Below are positions 17,634-28,012 of a stretch of 38,543 nucleotides of DNA, in pieces. How positions within the stretch are numbered: the stretch's first letter is position 1; each line of letters opens with the position of its first letter. A program made the position numbers and the translations under genes. The notes beneath the pieces were generated by a model. That model was not told where the DNA came from. It saw only the letters and a list, made by a program, of their open reading frames with translations, and did no database searches. Source of the DNA: Paracoccaceae bacterium (lineage in GTDB: Bacteria; Pseudomonadota; Alphaproteobacteria; Rhodobacterales; Rhodobacteraceae); contig JANZZL010000082.1 of assembly GCA_026419405.1 (NCBI GenBank), positions 1 through 38,543 on the forward strand, written 5' to 3'.

Positions 17634-18158
17634 TCAGAGCCAGTTGATGTCGTTGAAGCCGCGGTCGATGTAGCCGCCCTGGCTGAAGCTCTCGCCCTCG
17701 TAGCCGAAGAGCGGCCAGACCTCCTTCTGGTTGTAGAGGCCGGTGACCAGCCCGCCGCGCACGGTCTGGAAGAAGCTGCCGTTCTCCATCCCGCGCAGGA
17801 TCTCCACGCGGTCGCGCTCCCATCCGGTGTCGAGGTAGCTCGGGAAGCCCCTGCCCTGCGCGGCGGCGTTCAGCGCGGCGATGCCGGCCTCGACCATCTC
17901 GGCCCTGTCGGCGGCGTCGTAGCCCTTCACGGCGATCGCGTAGAACTGGTCCGGCACATGGTCGTGCGGATAGATGTCGCGCGCCATCTGGATCAGCGTC
18001 GCCATCGTCTCGGGCTTGAGATGCGTCACCTCCATCGCCCAGGCGGCATCGGAGCCGGCCACCCAGCCGCTCCCGACGACGAATGCCGCCCCCGCCGCGA
18101 CACTGCGCGACAGGAGCTCCCGCCGGGTCATGCCCCGGCGCTCCCTCACCTCACTCAT
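17634..18158 (-). CDS. Gluconate 2-dehydrogenase subunit 3-like protein with Tat signal
   Basis: The protein has 174 residues. The N-terminus carries a twin-arginine signal (MTRRELLSRSVAAGAAFVVGSGW, from residue 10). The body contains ARDIYPHDHVPDQFYA, a family block, and it ends FNDINWL at the usual short length. It is the small partner of the GMC dehydrogenase and probably carries it through the Tat pathway. The GMC gene starts 12 bases downstream. The cytochrome c subunit found in classical three-subunit gluconate dehydrogenases is not adjacent on either side. Confidence 0.87.
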   Translation of the reverse strand: MSEVRERRGMTRRELLSRSVAAGAAFVVGSGWVAGSDAAWAMEVTHLKPETMATLIQMARDIYPHDHVPDQFYAIAVKGYDAADRAEMVEAGIAALNAAAQGRGFPSYLDTGWERDRVEILRGMENGSFFQTVRGGLVTGLYNQKEVWPLFGYEGESFSQGGYIDRGFNDINWL

Positions 18159-18194
18159 GTGCTCCTCCCTGGCATTCCTGCTTGGTGATTTCCC

Positions 18195-18593
18195 TCAGTG
18201 GTAGCGGCCGGCCCGCTGCAACACCTCGATCTGGTAGCCGTCGGGGTCGGCGACGAAGAAGAAGCGGGCGATCGGCTCGCCGCCGTCCGGCGCGAAGCTG
18301 ACCAGCTTGCGCGGGTTGAGCCCCTCGCGCTCGAAGCGCGCGTGTTCCGCATCGACATCCGCGACCGACACGGCAAGGTGGCCGTAGCCGTTGCCGAGGT
18401 CGTAGGGCTCGGTCCGGCCCTTGTTGATGGTGAGTTCCACCTCGAAATCGTTCTCGGGATTCGAGAGGTAGACGAGCGTGAAGGATTCGAAGTCCAGCCG
18501 GTCAGCCACCGTCAGGCCGAATGCCCTGCGATAGAAATCGACCGAGCGTTCCTCGTCGAGAACGCGAATCATCATGTGGATCGCGCGCGCCAC
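18195..18593 (-). CDS. gloA: Glyoxalase I-type protein (VOC fold, lactoylglutathione lyase-like)
   Basis: The protein has 132 residues, the length of bacterial GloA. The metal ligands are in place: His6 (AIHMMIRV), the Glu in FEVELTIN, the His in GYGHLAVSV and the Glu in GYQIEVLQ. These fit a glyoxalase I that isomerises the glutathione-methylglyoxal adduct. It sits between a ribbon-helix-helix gene and the dehydrogenase pair. An alternative is a VOC-fold dioxygenase, but the four-ligand pattern favours GloA. A palindromic candidate operator lies 33 bases before the start. Confidence 0.85.
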   Translation of the reverse strand: MARAIHMMIRVLDEERSVDFYRRAFGLTVADRLDFESFTLVYLSNPENDFEVELTINKGRTEPYDLGNGYGHLAVSVADVDAEHARFEREGLNPRKLVSFAPDGGEPIARFFFVADPDGYQIEVLQRAGRYH

Positions 18594-18625
18594 CGGCTTC
18601 CTCCCAAAGCTGCAACTTGCCGACT

Positions 18626-18676
18626 TTGGTTAGGTTACCGGACCAATTTTGCCGTCAGGTAGTAGGTGAATACTAC
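18626..18676 (-). promoter_or_regulatory. Two inverted repeats upstream of the glyoxalase gene
   Basis: 18626-18646 is a 21-bp imperfect palindrome of the form TTGGT-N2-GGT-N-ACC-N2-ACCAA on the minus strand, resembling GntR/FadR-type operators. A second repeat, GTAGTA with TACTAC (18659-18664 and 18671-18676), lies just upstream, next to a run of six T's. The site is within the 100-base gap between the RHH gene and gloA. Confidence 0.45.
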
Positions 18677-18693
18677 AGGCGCGCTTTTTTGCC

Positions 18694-18984
18694 CTACTCG
18701 GCGGCGAGCGCCTCGGCCGGGTAGCCCTGCTGGCGCACGCGGATCAGGCAGGCGCAGCGCAGCAGGGAGGTGAAGTTCGCCGCTTCGCCGCGCAGTTCCA
18801 GCACCTCGGAATGCAGCTTCGAGACGAAGGCCGGGGTGGTCAGCCCCTCGTCGGTCGCGATGCCGTCCAGGATCTCCCAGAAGGCGCGCTCCAGACGGAT
18901 GCTGGTGCTCTGACCGTTGACGCGGAGATGGCGGGTCACGGGCTCGTAGTCGCCCGGGTCCTGCCCGGCGAAGATCTGGCACAT
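18694..18984 (-). CDS. Ribbon-helix-helix domain protein
   Basis: The protein has 96 residues from the ATG at 18984, with GGGGAGGA upstream. It begins MCQIFAGQDPGDYEPVTRHL, and the RHH core is TSIRLERAFWEILDGIATDEGL followed by TTPAFVSKLHSEVLE. The layout matches the RHH_4 proteins common in Rhodobacterales. It is probably a small dimeric DNA-binding protein; its target is unknown. The neighbouring palindromes upstream of gloA could be its sites, but that is a guess. Confidence 0.82.
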   Translation of the reverse strand: MCQIFAGQDPGDYEPVTRHLRVNGQSTSIRLERAFWEILDGIATDEGLTTPAFVSKLHSEVLELRGEAANFTSLLRCACLIRVRQQGYPAEALAAE

Positions 18985-19058
18985 GATACGTCCTCCCCAG
19001 GGTATCATTGTTTCCAGTGTCATGCGCCGGGCCGGATTCGCAAAGCGATTCCTGCGCG

Positions 19059-19982
19059 TCAGCCCTGCGGCGTCATCGCCTTGCGCTGCCGGTCGCGCTC
19101 CAGCCCGAGCCTGTGCTCGCGCCAGATGATCAGGATGCCGGCCAGGATCACCAGCGCCGCGCCGGCGAGCATGGTCAGCGTGGGAACCTCGCCGAACACC
19201 GCGTAGCCGATCCCGATCGCCAGCAGCATCGAGGCATATTCGAAGGGCGCGACGACCGAGGCATCGGCGTGGCGGTAGGACGAGGTCAGCAGGATCTGCC
19301 CGACCCCGCCGCAGAGCCCCGCCGCGACCAGAAGCGCCGCCTCGCCCGGCGTCGGCACCACCCAGCCGAAGGGCAGCGTCAGCAGCGACAGCACCGTCGC
19401 GGTGACCGAGAACCAGAAGACGATGGCCGAGGTCCGCTCGGTCGCCACCAGCTTGCGCACGAACACCTGCGCCAGCGCGGTGCAGACCGCGCCCATCAGC
19501 ACCACCATCGCGCCCAGCGCCTCGCGGCTGCCGGCGGCCGCGTCCGGCGTCGCGGCCAGCCGCGGCGAGAGCACGATCAGGACGCCCGCCATGCCCAGGG
19601 CGACCGTGCCGAGGCGGAAGGCGCGCACCTCCTCGCCCAGGAACATCGCGGCGAAGATCACCGTCAGCAGCGGCGCCGCGTAGCCGATCGCCGTCACCTC
19701 GGGCAGCGGCAGAAGCCCGAGCCCGGCGAAGCCGAGGCCCATCGCCGTCGTCCCCACCAGCCCGCGCCAGACATGGCCCATCGGGCTCTGCACCCGGATG
19801 CCGCCGGCAAGCTCGCCGGTCAGCGCCAGCCAGGCGAAGATCACCGGAATCGCGAAGAACGAGCGGAAGAACACCGCCTCGCCCGGCGGCACGTTGTCTG
19901 CGGTGGCCTTGATCAGCGCCGCCATCGCCACGAAGACGGTGACGGAGCAGAGCTTCAGGACGATGCCGCGGATCGGGTTCAT
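19059..19982 (-). CDS. EamA/DMT-family inner-membrane transporter
   Basis: The protein has 307 residues with about ten hydrophobic segments arranged as two EamA repeats. The first repeat opens LKLCSVTVFVAMAALIKATAD and carries PPGEAVFFRSFFAIPV; the second starts near MGAVCTALAQVFVRKL. The C-terminus after the last helix is a short basic tail (REHRLGLERDRQRKA). Such proteins export or import amino acids and other small metabolites; the substrate cannot be read. It stands alone between the RHH gene and the rml operon. Confidence 0.88.
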   Translation of the reverse strand: MNPIRGIVLKLCSVTVFVAMAALIKATADNVPPGEAVFFRSFFAIPVIFAWLALTGELAGGIRVQSPMGHVWRGLVGTTAMGLGFAGLGLLPLPEVTAIGYAAPLLTVIFAAMFLGEEVRAFRLGTVALGMAGVLIVLSPRLAATPDAAAGSREALGAMVVLMGAVCTALAQVFVRKLVATERTSAIVFWFSVTATVLSLLTLPFGWVVPTPGEAALLVAAGLCGGVGQILLTSSYRHADASVVAPFEYASMLLAIGIGYAVFGEVPTLTMLAGAALVILAGILIIWREHRLGLERDRQRKAMTPQG

Positions 19983-20044
19983 GGGCGCGCGCGCCCCGGC
20001 GGGGGCGCTGCCTGCCTAGCGGACGGCGCCGGCGAAGGGAAGGG

Positions 20045-20914
20045 TCAGAGCAGCGCGCGCAGATAGCGCCCGTAGGCCGTCTTCTCGAACAGCTTCGCCC
20101 GCGCTGCGAGTTCCTCGCGCCCGATCCAGCCCTGGAGGAACGCGATCTCCTCGGGCGAGCCGACCTGGAGGCCCTGGCGTTCCTCGAGCGTGCGCACGAA
20201 GTTCGAGGCGTCGAGCAGCGAGGCATGGGTGCCCGTGTCGAGCCAGGCAAAGCCGCGGCCCATCTTCTGCACGCTGAGCGTGCCCTCGGCGAGATACGTT
20301 TCCAGAAGCGAAACGATCTCGAGCTCGCCGCGCGCCGAGGGGCGGATCGACTTCGCGCGTTCGGGCGCGCTGCCGTCGAGGAAGTAGAGCCCCGTCACGG
20401 CGTAGCTGGAGCGCGGCCGCTCGGGCTTCTCGACGATCGACACCACGCGGTCGGCGGCGTCGAACTCCACCACCCCGTAGCGTTCGGGGTCCGCCACGCG
20501 GTAGCCGAAGACGGTGCCGCCGTCCTTGCGCGCATCGGCCGCGCGCAGCATCTCGGGCAGGCCGTGGCCGAAGAACACGTTGTCGCCCAGCACCATGGCC
20601 GAGGGCGCGCCGCCCAGGAAGTCCTCGGCCAGAAGGTAGGCCTGCGCCAGGCCGTCGGGCGAGGGCTGCACGATCCAGGCGAACGACAGGCCCCACTGCG
20701 CGCCGTCGCCCATCAGGCGGCGGAACTGCGGCTGGTCCTCGGGCGTGGTGATGATCGCGATCTCGCGGATCCCCGCCAGCATCAGCGCCGAGAGCGGATA
20801 GTAGATCATCGGCTTGTCGTAGACCGGCAGAAGCTGCTTCGACACGCCGAGCGTGATCGGCCAGAGGCGGGAGCCGGTGCCACCGGCGAGGATGATGCCC
20901 TTGCGTGCGGTCAT
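20045..20914 (-). CDS. rmlA: Glucose-1-phosphate thymidylyltransferase
   Basis: The protein has 289 residues, the normal RmlA length. It makes dTDP-glucose from dTTP and glucose-1-phosphate. The nucleotide-binding motif is [11 protein letters not shown] from residue 11. [28 protein letters not shown] and [13 protein letters not shown] are family signatures. It is the last gene of the rmlCBDA operon, and its ATG overlaps the rmlD stop by four bases. Confidence 0.96.
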   Translation of the reverse strand: MTARKGIILAGGTGSRLWPITLGVSKQLLPVYDKPMIYYPLSALMLAGIREIAIITTPEDQPQFRRLMGDGAQWGLSFAWIVQPSPDGLAQAYLLAEDFLGGAPSAMVLGDNVFFGHGLPEMLRAADARKDGGTVFGYRVADPERYGVVEFDAADRVVSIVEKPERPRSSYAVTGLYFLDGSAPERAKSIRPSARGELEIVSLLETYLAEGTLSVQKMGRGFAWLDTGTHASLLDASNFVRTLEERQGLQVGSPEEIAFLQGWIGREELAARAKLFEKTAYGRYLRALL

Positions 20915-21765
20915 GGCAGAGCTCCGAGTTCACTCAGGACGCCGGTCAGATGTGCGCGCCAGTCCGGGCGCGAGAGGCCGAAGGCGGCCTCGGTCGCGCT
21001 GCAGTCGAGCCGCGAGTTGAGCGGGCGGCGCGCCGGGGTCGGCCATTCCGAGGTGGGTATGTCCTCGACGGTGACCGCCCGCCCCGCCTGCCGGAAGATC
21101 TCGCGCGCGAAGTCGGCCCAGCTCGCGTCCGGTGCGCCGGCGAAATGGTAGGTCCCCGACCTGGCCGGCTCGGCCGCCAGCGCCCGGGCGATCACCAGGC
21201 AGGCCTCGGCGATCGCCCCCGCCGGGGTCGGGCCGCCCACCTGGTCGGCGACCACCCTGATCCGGTCGCGCGTCTCGGCAAGCCGCAGCATCGTCCTGAC
21301 GAAGTTCGTTCCGTGTGCCGAGAATACCCAGGACGTGCGCAGGATGACATGCACCCCGCCGGCCTCGCGCACCCCCTCCTCGCCCGCGAGCTTGCTGCGC
21401 CCGTAGGCGCCGAGCGGGTCGGTCGGGTCCTCGGGGCGCCAGGGCCGCGTGCCCGAGCCGTCGAAGACGTAGTCGGTGGAGATGTGCACGAAGGGCGCGC
21501 CGATGTCGCGGCAGGCCACGGCCAGCGTGGCGGGCGCCGCGGCGTTGATCCGCCCGGCCAGCCGCGGCTCCTCCTCGGCGCGGTCCACCGCCGTCCAGGC
21601 GGCGGCATTGATGACCGCATCCGGGCGGTGCCTGCGCACGATGCCGGGCAGCGCCCGCGTCTGCGACAGGTCGGCCTCGGCCCGGCCGAGGAAGGTCGCC
21701 TCCGGCGCGCGTCGGCGCAGCTCGCTGGCCACCTGCCCGGTGGCGCCGAAGACCAGAAGCCTCAT
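20911..21765 (-). CDS. rmlD: dTDP-4-dehydrorhamnose reductase
   Basis: The protein has 284 residues from the ATG at 21765. It catalyses the NAD(P)H-dependent last step to dTDP-L-rhamnose. The Rossmann motif is [11 protein letters not shown], followed by [16 protein letters not shown] and [14 protein letters not shown], with the catalytic YGRSK. The start was set by the [11 protein letters not shown] opening and its four-base overlap with rmlB; the frame remains open further upstream only as a shadow. Confidence 0.95.
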   Translation of the reverse strand: MRLLVFGATGQVASELRRRAPEATFLGRAEADLSQTRALPGIVRRHRPDAVINAAAWTAVDRAEEEPRLAGRINAAAPATLAVACRDIGAPFVHISTDYVFDGSGTRPWRPEDPTDPLGAYGRSKLAGEEGVREAGGVHVILRTSWVFSAHGTNFVRTMLRLAETRDRIRVVADQVGGPTPAGAIAEACLVIARALAAEPARSGTYHFAGAPDASWADFAREIFRQAGRAVTVEDIPTSEWPTPARRPLNSRLDCSATEAAFGLSRPDWRAHLTGVLSELGALP

Positions 21766-22802
21766 GCCCGTGTCCCGAGCCGTTCGCCCACCCCGTGGCG
21801 CGACAGCAGCGGGCGCCACCAGTCCTCGTTGGCGAGATACCAGTCGACGGTGCGTTCCAGCCCCTCGTCGAGCGTGACCGAGGGGCGCCAGCCCAGCTCG
21901 GCGCGGATCCGGCTCGCGTCGATGGCATAGCGCAGGTCGTGGCCGGGACGGTCGGCGACAAAGGTGATGAGGCGGTCGTGCGGCGCGGCCTGCGGCCGGC
22001 GGCGGTCGAGGATGGCACAGAGCTTGCGCACCAGGTCGATGTTGCGCGCTTCGGCATTGCCGCCGATGTTGTAGCTGCGCCCCACCGCGCCGCGCGCGAT
22101 CACGGTCAGCAGCGCCTCGGCGTGGTCCTCGACATAGAGCCAGTCGCGCACGTTCAGCCCCTGCCCGTAGACCGGAATCGGCCGGCCGTGCAGCGCGTTC
22201 AGGATCACCACCGGGATCAGCTTCTCGGGGAAGTGGAACGGCCCGTAGTTGTTCGAGCAGTTCGTCATCACGGTGGGCAGCCCGTAGGTCTCGTGCCAGG
22301 CGCGCACCAGGTGGTCCGAGGCGGCCTTGGAGGCCGAATAGGGGCTGTTGGGCGCATAGGGCGAGGTCTCGGTGAACAGCCCCTCGGACCCGAGCGTGCC
22401 GTAGACCTCGTCGGTCGAGATGTGGTGGAAGCGGAAGCCGGCCGGGCGGCCCTCTCGGACCCAGTAGGCGCGGGCGGCCTCCAGCAGGTTGAAGGTGCCG
22501 GTGACGTTGGTCTCGATGAAGGTTGCCGGCCCGTCGATCGAACGGTCCACGTGGCTTTCGGCGGCAAGGTGCATCACCGCGTCGGGCCGGTGCGCGGCGA
22601 AGATGCGGTCGAGCGCGCCGCGGTCGCGGATGTCGGCGTGCTCGAAGGCGTAGCCTGGGGCATTCGCCACCGAGGCCACGTTGGCGAGGTTCGCCGCATA
22701 GGTCAGCGCGTCGAGGTTGACGACCTGGTGCCCGGCGCGGATCGCCGCGCGCACCACCGCCGAGCCGATGAAGCCCGCGCCCCCCGTGACCAGGATCTTC
22801 AT
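21762..22802 (-). CDS. rmlB: dTDP-glucose 4,6-dehydratase
   Basis: The protein has 346 residues from the ATG at 22802. It is an extended SDR that dehydrates dTDP-glucose using tightly bound NAD. The motif GGAGFIGS spans residues 7-14, and [25 protein letters not shown] and the catalytic YSASK are all present, with [17 protein letters not shown]. Overlaps of four bases with both rmlC and rmlD show tight translational coupling. Confidence 0.96.
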   Translation of the reverse strand: MKILVTGGAGFIGSAVVRAAIRAGHQVVNLDALTYAANLANVASVANAPGYAFEHADIRDRGALDRIFAAHRPDAVMHLAAESHVDRSIDGPATFIETNVTGTFNLLEAARAYWVREGRPAGFRFHHISTDEVYGTLGSEGLFTETSPYAPNSPYSASKAASDHLVRAWHETYGLPTVMTNCSNNYGPFHFPEKLIPVVILNALHGRPIPVYGQGLNVRDWLYVEDHAEALLTVIARGAVGRSYNIGGNAEARNIDLVRKLCAILDRRRPQAAPHDRLITFVADRPGHDLRYAIDASRIRAELGWRPSVTLDEGLERTVDWYLANEDWWRPLLSRHGVGERLGTRA

Positions 22803-23368
22803 GCGCCGCCCTCGTGGACGAAGGGGCTCTGGAAGGCCGCAAGCCGCGGGGCGGCCGCGTCCTTGTCGGACAGGATCGCCGCCGCGGGATCCACGCCCCA
22901 GTCGATGCCGATGTCGGGGTCGGCCCAGTGCAGCGCGCCGTCGCAGTCCGGCGCGTAGAAGTCCGAGCACTTGTAGACGACTTCCGTGTCGGGCTCGCGG
23001 GTGACGAAGCCGTGGGCGAAGCCCTCGGGGATGAACAGCATCAGCCCGTTCTCGGCCGAAAGCTCGACGGCAACCCATTGCCCGTAGCGCGGCGAGCCGC
23101 GCCGGATGTCCACCGCCACGTCGAGGAGCCGCCCGCGCCCGCAGCGGACGAGCTTGGCCTGCGCATGCGGGGGCGACTGGAAGTGCAGGCCGCGGACCGT
23201 TCCGACCCGGTGCGACAGCGAATGGTTGTCCTGCACGAAGGCGGTGGCGATGCCCGCCTCGGCAAAGGCGCGGGCATTCCAGGTCTCGGCGAAGAAGCCG
23301 CGCGCATCGGCAAAGCGCCGCGGCGCGATCAGCTTGACCTCGGGAAGGGCTGTTGCCTCGACGCGCAT
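22799..23368 (-). CDS. rmlC: dTDP-4-dehydrorhamnose 3,5-epimerase
   Basis: The protein has 189 residues from the ATG at 23368, chosen for AGGAAGG upstream and the usual family length. It has the cupin-type fold with [31 protein letters not shown] (catalytic His in RGLHFQ), [10 protein letters not shown] and YKCSDFYAP. First gene of the operon. Its product feeds rhamnose into O-antigen or exopolysaccharide, but no rhamnosyltransferase is present in the window. Confidence 0.95.
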   Translation of the reverse strand: MRVEATALPEVKLIAPRRFADARGFFAETWNARAFAEAGIATAFVQDNHSLSHRVGTVRGLHFQSPPHAQAKLVRCGRGRLLDVAVDIRRGSPRYGQWVAVELSAENGLMLFIPEGFAHGFVTREPDTEVVYKCSDFYAPDCDGALHWADPDIGIDWGVDPAAAILSDKDAAAPRLAAFQSPFVHEGGA

Positions 23369-23493
23369 GGGCCTTCCTCGTGCACTCGCCCGGTTGCCTA
23401 GCAAGCCCGGCGCGGACTGTCACGCCTTGCCGCACCGCGGGGGCCTGCGCCGGGCGCGGACGCGCGAAGTCCCGCGCAGGCGCTCCCGCACGG

Positions 23494-25539
<2,046 letters not shown>

Positions 25540-25549
25540 GGCGGGCTCC

Positions 25550-26305
25550 TCAGTGCAGGCCCAGCGGCGCGAGGCGTCCCGCCGCCAGCCGCGTCCATTC
25601 GGCAAGCAGCGTCTCGTTCGGCGCATGGCGCAGACCCATGCGCGCCAGCCGCTCGAAACGCTCGGAGCGCTCGCGCCCGAAGCTCGACGCGACGCGGGGG
25701 CGCCAGTAGTCGAGCGCGGCCTGTGCCTCGGCCGTGCCCCCGGCCGCGACGATGCGGGCAAGGCCCTTGAGGCCCGCCTCGGCATGCGCCGCCTCGCGGG
25801 GGGCGATGGCACGGAACACCTCGGCCAGCGGCGCGTAGGAGACGCGGGAAAGCTCGGAAAGCTGGACCACCGTCGCCAGGCCCATCAGCGCGTTCATCGC
25901 CACCGCATCGGTCCAGCCGCGAAGCGGGTAGTGGAACACCGAAAGCCGCATGTCGCCGCCATGGCGGCGGGCGCCGATGTCGGCCTCGCGCGGCAGCCGG
26001 GCGTCCCAGGGGTGGCGGGCGGCGTAGCGCGCGGTGTCGGCGCCGAACTCGCCCATGATCTCCAGCACGCGGGCCGCGTGCTCGGCCTTCTCGGCCACGA
26101 TCCGCGCCGCGGCGATGCGGGCGGCGATGCCCGGAGCCTCGTTGAGCACGCCCGCGAAGCCGGCCGAGCCGGCAAGCTCGCTGTCCACGAACGAGGCCAT
26201 CAGCCGCATCAGCTCGCCCCGGTAGCGCGGCGGCACGTTGGCGGGGGCCGAGAGCACCCCGCCCTTCGCCAGATAGTCCTCGACCGGGAGGCTCTCGTCA
26301 CTCAT
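25550..26305 (-). CDS. PaaA-like phenylacetate catabolic protein, extra paralogue in the paa operon
   Basis: The protein has 251 residues of the PaaA/PaaC ferritin-like family. Aligned to PaaA of this operon, the C-terminal region matches without gaps: GWTDAVAM with TWADIGAI, and SRVSYAPLAEVFRAI with [15 protein letters not shown]. The second iron motif is kept (E171xxH174). In the first, H76 is kept but the position of PaaA E90 is Lys73, with Glu at 72 and 75. It is much shorter than PaaA (329) at both ends. It overlaps paaE by eight bases, so it is co-expressed. It may be a structural subunit, a repair or assembly partner, or an oxygenase with an altered site; the sequence does not decide. 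Confidence 0.85.
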   Translation of the reverse strand: MSDESLPVEDYLAKGGVLSAPANVPPRYRGELMRLMASFVDSELAGSAGFAGVLNEAPGIAARIAAARIVAEKAEHAARVLEIMGEFGADTARYAARHPWDARLPREADIGARRHGGDMRLSVFHYPLRGWTDAVAMNALMGLATVVQLSELSRVSYAPLAEVFRAIAPREAAHAEAGLKGLARIVAAGGTAEAQAALDYWRPRVASSFGRERSERFERLARMGLRHAPNETLLAEWTRLAAGRLAPLGLH

Positions 26306-27377
26306 CGTAGGTCACCGCGATCCGGTCGGTGAGCGGGCGGGCCTGGCAGGTGAGCACGTAGCCCGCGCGCACCTCGTAGTCCTCCAGCGCATGGTTCACC
26401 GCCATCTCGGCCCGACCCTCGATCACCTTCGCCCGGCAGGTCGAGCAGACGCCCGCCTTGCAGGCATAGGGCACGTCGAGATCGGCGGCGAGCGCGGCGT
26501 CGAGCAGGCTCGGCGCGTCGGGGGCCATGCGGAAGGCGCGCGTCACCCCGTCGAGCGTGACGGCGGCCGCGACCCCGCCCTCGGGCGCCCCGCCCACCGG
26601 GGCGGGGGCGGGGCGGCGCCGCGCCCGGCCGGGCTGGCCGCTGGCGAAGAGCTCGAAGCGGATGCGGTCGGCCGCCATGCCATGCGCCTTCAGTGCCTCG
26701 GCCACCGCCAGCATCATCGGCTCGGGTCCGCAGACGAAGGCAAGGTCGGCATCGGCGGGGTCGATCAGCCTGGCGAAGAGCTGCCCGAGCTTCGCCGCGT
26801 CGAGCCGCCCGGTGAACAGCTCCACCCCCTGACCCTCGGCCTCGAGCACGTGGTAGAGGGCGAAGCGCCCGAGGTGGAGGTTCTTGAGGTCCTCCAGCTC
26901 CTCGCGGAACATCACCGTGCCGAGCGCGCGGTTGGCATAGACGAGCGTGAAGCGGCTGAGCGGCTCGCGCGCCATCACCGTGCGCAGGATCGAGAGCACC
27001 GGCGTGATCCCCGAGCCGCCCGCGAAAGCCAGGTAGCGGCGCGCCGCGCCGGGGTCGAGCGGGGCGTGGAACCGGCCCGCGGGCGGCATCGCCTCGAGCA
27101 CGTCGCCGGGCCTGAGCGCCTGGTTGGCCCAGGTCGAGAAGGCCCCGCCCTCGACCCGCCGGATCCCGACCTGCAGCACGCCGTCGTCGAGCCCGGCGCA
27201 GATCGAGTAGGAGCGGCGCAGCTCCTCGCCGTCGAACTCCCGCCGGAAGGTCAGATACTGCCCCTGCACGAAGCGGAAGGCCTCGGCGTCCTCCGGGCGC
27301 GGCCGAAGCGTGACCTCGACCGCATCGGGCGTGGTCCGGCGGACGGCGGTGACGGTGAGCGGCAGGAAGCGGGTCAT
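26298..27377 (-). CDS. paaE: Phenylacetyl-CoA epoxidase reductase subunit PaaE
   Basis: The protein has 359 residues from the ATG at 27377. It has an FAD domain (RRSYSICAG), an NAD(P) domain (FAGGSGITPVLSIL, VCGPEPMM) and a C-terminal plant-type 2Fe-2S domain with C306, C311, C314 and C344. It passes electrons from NADPH to PaaA. The frame continues upstream to an ATG at 27509, adding 44 Arg/Gly-rich residues unlike family members, so I reject that start. The linker before the ferredoxin domain (ARRRPAPAPVGGAPEGG) is proline-rich. Confidence 0.94.
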   Translation of the reverse strand: MTRFLPLTVTAVRRTTPDAVEVTLRPRPEDAEAFRFVQGQYLTFRREFDGEELRRSYSICAGLDDGVLQVGIRRVEGGAFSTWANQALRPGDVLEAMPPAGRFHAPLDPGAARRYLAFAGGSGITPVLSILRTVMAREPLSRFTLVYANRALGTVMFREELEDLKNLHLGRFALYHVLEAEGQGVELFTGRLDAAKLGQLFARLIDPADADLAFVCGPEPMMLAVAEALKAHGMAADRIRFELFASGQPGRARRRPAPAPVGGAPEGGVAAAVTLDGVTRAFRMAPDAPSLLDAALAADLDVPYACKAGVCSTCRAKVIEGRAEMAVNHALEDYEVRAGYVLTCQARPLTDRIAVTYDE

Positions 27378-27513
27378 CCGCCGCGGGCCCCGCCCCTGCC
27401 CGGCGCCGCCGGACGCGCGCGCGCGCCCGCGGCCGCGCCAGGCCGCGTCAGCGCGCAGCGCCCGCCGGGCAGGGCGCCCCTCGCCGGTCCGGGTGGGAAG
27501 CGAGCGCATCGCA

Positions 27514-28011
27514 TCAGTGGCACTTGAAGTAGTCGAAGGGTTCGCGGCAGGCCCGGCAGCGCCACAGCGCCTTGCAGGGCGTCGAGCCGAAGCGGCTGAC
27601 CTCCTCGGTGTCGGGCGAGCCGCAGCGCGGGCAGGGAACCTCGAGCCGCGCGCCGAGCAGCGCCGCGACGCGGCCGGTCGCCGCCGTGCCCTCCACCGGC
27701 GGCGCGATGCCGTAGCCGCGCAGCTTCTTGCGGCCGGCCGCGGTGATCCACGCCGTCGTCCAGGGCGGCGAAAGCTGGCGGCGAAGCGCCAGACGCTCGA
27801 TCCCCCGCGCCCGGAGCGCCGCGGCGATGTCCATCTCGATCGCCGCCGTCGCCGGACAGCCCGAATAGGTGGGGGTGACGGTCACCGCCAGCGTGTCGCC
27901 CTCCCAGGCCACGTCGCGGATCACGCCGAGGTCGGTCAGCGTCAGCACCGGGATCTCCGGATCGGCCAGCTCCGACAGCCAGGCCCAGACCTGATCGACC
28001 GGGGCGCGCAT
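27514..28011 (-). CDS. paaD: PaaD, assembly factor of the phenylacetyl-CoA epoxidase
   Basis: The protein has 165 residues. The N-terminal MIP18/DUF59-type domain has DPEIPVLTLTDLGVIRDV and the conserved cysteine motif TPTYSGCPAT. The C-terminus has a zinc-ribbon pattern, CPRCGS followed by CRAC and a final Cys. It is thought to help mature the Fe-S or iron centres of PaaABCE. It starts one base after the paaC stop. A 136-base gap separates it from paaE, unlike the tight packing elsewhere. Confidence 0.93.
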   Translation of the reverse strand: MRAPVDQVWAWLSELADPEIPVLTLTDLGVIRDVAWEGDTLAVTVTPTYSGCPATAAIEMDIAAALRARGIERLALRRQLSPPWTTAWITAAGRKKLRGYGIAPPVEGTAATGRVAALLGARLEVPCPRCGSPDTEEVSRFGSTPCKALWRCRACREPFDYFKCH

Positions 28012-28012
28012 C

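Noticed and set aside
27378-27509. N-terminal extension of PaaE from the ATG at 27509
   Set aside because: The extra 44 residues are Arg/Gly-rich, unlike PaaE family members, and no ribosome-binding site precedes that ATG.
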